NCBI GenBank assembly: GCA_027257055.1
Contig: JAPVLO010000162.1
Coordinates: forward strand, 1,178,001 to 1,242,000
DNA: 64,000 nt
Direction: 5' to 3'
DNA from: Cephalopachus bancanus
Lineage: Eukaryota > Chordata > Mammalia > Primates > Tarsiidae
Shown: positions 60,540-64,000 of the stretch, one piece after another
Position numbering within the stretch: position 1 is the first letter of the stretch
Layout: each line of letters starts with the position of its first letter
Notes under the pieces: model-generated
The model's database searches: none
Seen by the model: only the letters and a program-made list of their open reading frames with translations
Told to the model about the DNA's origin: nothing
Made by a program: the position numbers and the translations under genes

Positions 60540-61824
60540 GAACACTGTTGATTAAGGAAACTCTCCACACTGGGAACCTGCAGGAAGTCCCAGAGGCAAA
60601 GCACATGGGGCAGAAGCACAGAAGCACTAGGTCAGGAACCCTGATCACCTCCTTTCCAGGAATTGAATGTGAGGTTTTCATGCAAGTGAAGCTACTGCCA
60701 CTCACACAGGCAGGCCCAGAGATGGATTTAGTGGAGTCTATGCTCAAAATGGAGACGTGGCAGAGGCGAGTTTAGGACTAACTAGGAAACGAGGCTCCTC
60801 AACTCAGGAGGACTGATAGGCTCACCTTAGCAGCTCTGCCTTTCTTCTGGGAACAATGGTCCTCTCAAATAAGGGCGAAGATGTTCTGGAGAAGGCTGGC
60901 TGGGCCACAGGTAGATGGCTGTGGGAATGCAGAGGAGGATCTTGGCAGAAGCACAGAGAGTGGATTTGCAGGTGACATGATAAATGGAAGAGGGATTTGG
61001 GCCCAAAGGCCAGGAGAAAGTTGTGAGAAGGAGGGCCAAGGAATCAGCTGGAAACTTGAGGCTAAGTGGCTTTTCTCATTGATTGTTCCAATGGCAAAGC
61101 TGCCGGGCAGCAGGGACACCGGAGATTCATTTGAGGTCCAGATCCCCAGGCTTCACATGGCAAGAAGGTCCTCTTTCTGGACAGTTCAGGCAGTGAGGCA
61201 CTCTTGCTGCAGTAACTGAAATGTTCATATCAGTGAAGGCAGAACTTGCAGGGGCTTTTGTCAGAATCAGAGTCAATGCTGTAAGCGCGGGCTGTCTTGG
61301 GCAAAGAGGCAAGGGATGGGACACGCTAATCACACTACATCTACAAATGATGTAAAAATGGAATTAAGATGGCCAGGAAACAGTGGCTTTTGTAAAAATT
61401 CTTCATTTCCAAAGGGGCATTCAAATAGAAAAACTCTTCACATGCTAAAATGAGGAAGGCAAAAAAGAAAAGGGAGAACTAGGTAAACTGAGCCCTCCAG
61501 GCCATGGCCTGTTGTTAGTTCCGCCTCTCCACACATACGCACACCAGGTTCAGCCTTCTTAGGAAAACCAGGTAGAAGCCATCACGCAGCCTCTGAGGCT
61601 CCCTGCCTAGGACAAAGAATGTCCCCAGGTCACTTCTTTTTGATTTGAAATACAGTGCTCTTGGGAAAGCCTCTCCTTTGTGTACTTCCCTCAGCCTCCC
61701 AGTTCCAGTCAAGCTTTCATGTGATGATTCTAAGCTATCAGCTCAGAATCTTCTTCAGCTTCATGCTGCTTCTCACTGTCCTATCCCTTCCTGAACACAC
61801 TTGGGGCACTCCGGCCAGTTTCCT

Positions 61825-61965
61825 CCCATAATTCTACTTATTGTTATCATCCCCATTTTACGGATACAATTTCTGAAGGTTAAAAAAGTAAATGTCTTAG
61901 GTCTAAGGCCAAGCAGGTGACAGGCCAGAATTCAAAAGAAGGCTTTTGACTCTGAAATCCACACT
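61825..61965 (-). mobile_element. MIR SINE, antisense
   Basis: TTATCATCCCCATTTTACGGATAC ... GGCCAGAATTCAAAAGAAGG ... CACACTGCACAGTGCC is reverse-complement MIR 3' half. Confidence 0.7.
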
Positions 61966-62284
61966 GCACAGTGCCTCCTGCTGCACTGACACTGCACTAG
62001 ACTCCTGTCGGTGGGAGCTGGTGGTTGGGGTGGGGAGCTGGATGTTCTTAGAATCATGGTGGCTCTGAGGGGAAAGGCAAGGAGGAGGGTGCTGGCACGC
62101 TCTGAGTCAGGCTGCACCTAAAGAGGAAAAATCCTCACTGGAAGGCCTTGGAGGGGTGGGTGCAGATTGGGGTGATGAGCAGGGCCAGAGGAGGGCCAGA
62201 GGAAAAGAGGGCTGGAGATAACAGCATGGAGAAGCAGGGCCCTGTTTCTTTTATCCAGGGTGAAAAGAGCATTAAAAAAATTTT

Positions 62285-62584
62285 GTTTGTTTGTTTTTTT
62301 TTGTTTTTTTGAGTTGGAGTCTCACTCTGTCACCCAGGCTGGAGTGCAGTGGCTGTTCCCGGCCACTGCAGCCTCGACCTGCTGGGCTCTGGCGATCCTT
62401 CTGCCTCAGCCTTCCAAGTAGCCGGAATTACAGGCATGTGCTACCATGCCCGGCTGATTTTTTTATTTATTGTAGAGATGAGGTCTCGTTGCCCAGGCGG
62501 GTCTCAAACCCGAGGGCTCAGGCAATCCACTCACCTCAGCCTCCCAAAGGCACGGGATTACAGGCTGAGCCACCGAGCCCGGCA
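62285..62584 (-). mobile_element. Lineage-specific Alu (GGCC-hairpin sub-group)
   Basis: Antisense dimer with duplication AAAAAAATTTT. The hairpin has decayed to GTGGCTGTTCCCGGCCAC (62349-62366) and the T-arm to GCGGGTCTCAAACCCGA. Ten bases (CCAAGTTGCC-like) are missing before GTTGCCCAGGCGG. Confidence 0.9.
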
Positions 62585-63858
62585 AAAAAAATTTTTTTTA
62601 AATTTAAAAAGAGCAAGCCTTCTGGGGGACTTGACAGAGAACATCAGCCAGTCATCGAGGTCCAAACAACGTGGAGAAACTCAGACCTGGGTGGAAAGGA
62701 AAGAGTAGGAAACCTGCAGGTCGAAATGACTCTGCTTTTGCTCCTGTAAGGGTTGCAAAGAAAGAGGAATGAGGAAGGTAGACAGATGGCAGACCTTGAG
62801 GGGAAAGACTCTGGCTGCACTCCACTCCTGCGATGCCTGCAGCCCCAAATAGCCTAGGCTGCTCAGAAGGAGCTCTGAGAGGCCCTGCAATACTTCTACC
62901 CTTCTCCAGTGGCCTGCTTCTTTGGCAGACAGAAAGACGGACAGACAAAAGCTGGGAGGAGCTGCTCACCAGAGAGTGCATTCTCTGTGCTGACTGAAAG
63001 CATGCTGCACTGAGCCAGAGGCTAGAGCAGGCACATTAGGAGTGGTGAATGTTTGATTTGGAGAACTGAAGCTCTCTTACAGCAGCAGAAATGATACACA
63101 TACGCCCTGCTTCACCTGAGAACTCACTTGAGAACTCGATGTGGCCCCTCTCCTGATAGCTTTCTGCTCTGTCATGCTCCAAAACAAAAACTCCCGGTGG
63201 CGCTCTCCCTAGCTACGCAGGTGGCCAGGTACCACTGAGAAGCTGTTTCAGGGGTAGCACCTTCCCTCCCTCCCTCAGCTCCCAAGGCTGTTACCAAACA
63301 GGCTGTGTGTTTCCCCAGTTCATCCTACTCTTTCCATCAGTGCTAATTGAGCCACTTAGCTCAAATAACATTTGTCGTTTCAAACCATTAAAAAAAGTGG
63401 CTCAGTGGAGATGTCACGCATAAGGCTCACTCTGGCATGGAAGTACACTCTCACATACAAACATGCCCATAAGGCATACTCGACGTGTAAACACGCACAC
63501 AACTCAGAAAGCTCGAGGAGAAACTGTGCAAAGCATAGTCAGTATGTGTCAGCCTTCTCAACAGAGTTTCCCGAATGAAAAAGGATCACTGCCAGTTCTA
63601 ATTCTAGGCCTGGCAACTGCAGCTGTGGTCTCCCGGCCCCTAGTGCTTCAGCCTCTTGCCGTCTCTGAGGTCCAGACAGAAATGGGGAAGTAGAAAAATG
63701 CAGACCTCACATCCCACTGTACTTGGTGACGAGAACCTTTGGGAGAGGAGACAGAGGAGAGGGAAAGACACCCTCCAGACTCTGCTGGGCAGTTTTCTTC
63801 ACATCTTTTTTATCAGGAAGGGTGCCTATAAGCAGCAGCGTTACATAAAGGGAGGTCC

Positions 63859-64000
63859 AGGCCCATCATGGTGGCTCAAGTCTGTGGTGTCAGCACTTTG
63901 GGAGGCTGAGGCAGGAGGATTGCTTGAATGAGTCCGGGAGTTCCAGATCACCCTAGGCAACATAGTGAGACATCATTTCTACAAAAAAAAAAAATCAAAA
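63859..64000 (+). mobile_element. Older Alu, left monomer (cut by window end)
   Basis: ATCATGGTGGCTCAAGTCTG ... GGAGTTCCAGATCACCC ... CTACAAAAAAAAAAAATC is an AluJ/FLAM left monomer. Whether a right monomer follows is not visible. Confidence 0.8.

Larger units (their letters stand above)
36242..64000 (-). other. SND1: SND1 intron 16 (partial)
   Basis: No further SND1 exon is found up to the window end, which fits the large intron 16 of human SND1. In human the same intron hosts LRRC4 on the opposite strand; neither LRRC4 nor its promoter is reached here. Contents are transposons and candidate regulatory islands, listed separately. Intervals not covered by another entry hold no gene or RNA that I can recognise. 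Confidence 0.8.

Noticed and set aside
36242..64000. Possible presence of LRRC4, SND1-IT1 or SND1 exon 16
   Set aside because: No leucine-rich-repeat frame, no exon with SND1 sequence preceding residue 594 and no such RNA were recognised. By human spacing they lie beyond the window.

Overview
The window is nuclear DNA from a primate. It has classical dimeric Alu elements, many MIR/L2 relics, CpG-rich young Alus and ordinary GT-AG introns. The younger Alus are not of the anthropoid or lemur/loris type as I remember those. They share their own diagnostic changes, so by elimination the source is probably a tarsier; this is inference only.

The only protein-coding gene I can support is SND1 (Tudor-SN/p100) on the minus strand. 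Eight consecutive coding exons, human numbers 17 to 24, lie between 36241 and 20082. They join in frame to give residues 594 to 910 of the 910-residue protein: the C-terminal part of SN4, the complete Tudor domain with its aromatic cage, and the C-terminal SN5-like segment. The 3' UTR runs to about 19575 behind an AATAAA at 19592-19597. Intron 18 (26442-29735) holds the sequence orthologous to human MIR593, with the 3p mature arm intact, and a 302-bp 16-mer minisatellite that starts at the first base of the exon 18 splice donor.

Layout by region. 1-19570 is the flank downstream of SND1: an LTR relic, nested Alus, an isolated CpG island (about 6640-7480) that may be an unannotated promoter, a dead mariner transposon carrying two head-to-head Alus, and two AT-rich islands that look like conserved regulatory elements. 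19575-36241 is the 3' end of SND1. 36242-64000 lies inside SND1 intron 16, which in human also hosts LRRC4 (not reached here). It holds Tigger-type transposons (a MER44-like element and MER2), L2/MIR/L3 relics, Alus, and several AT-rich islands with homeodomain-like motifs.

The most interesting signal is in the lineage-specific Alus. One shared change turns the pol III A box toward the tRNA consensus. A second gives a perfect B box inside a tRNA-like T-arm (5-bp stem, 7-base loop). A sub-group carries a further single-base deletion that creates another perfect hairpin in the right arm. No undescribed protein system, CRISPR array or intact mobile element was found. All comparisons with human or Repbase sequences are from memory.
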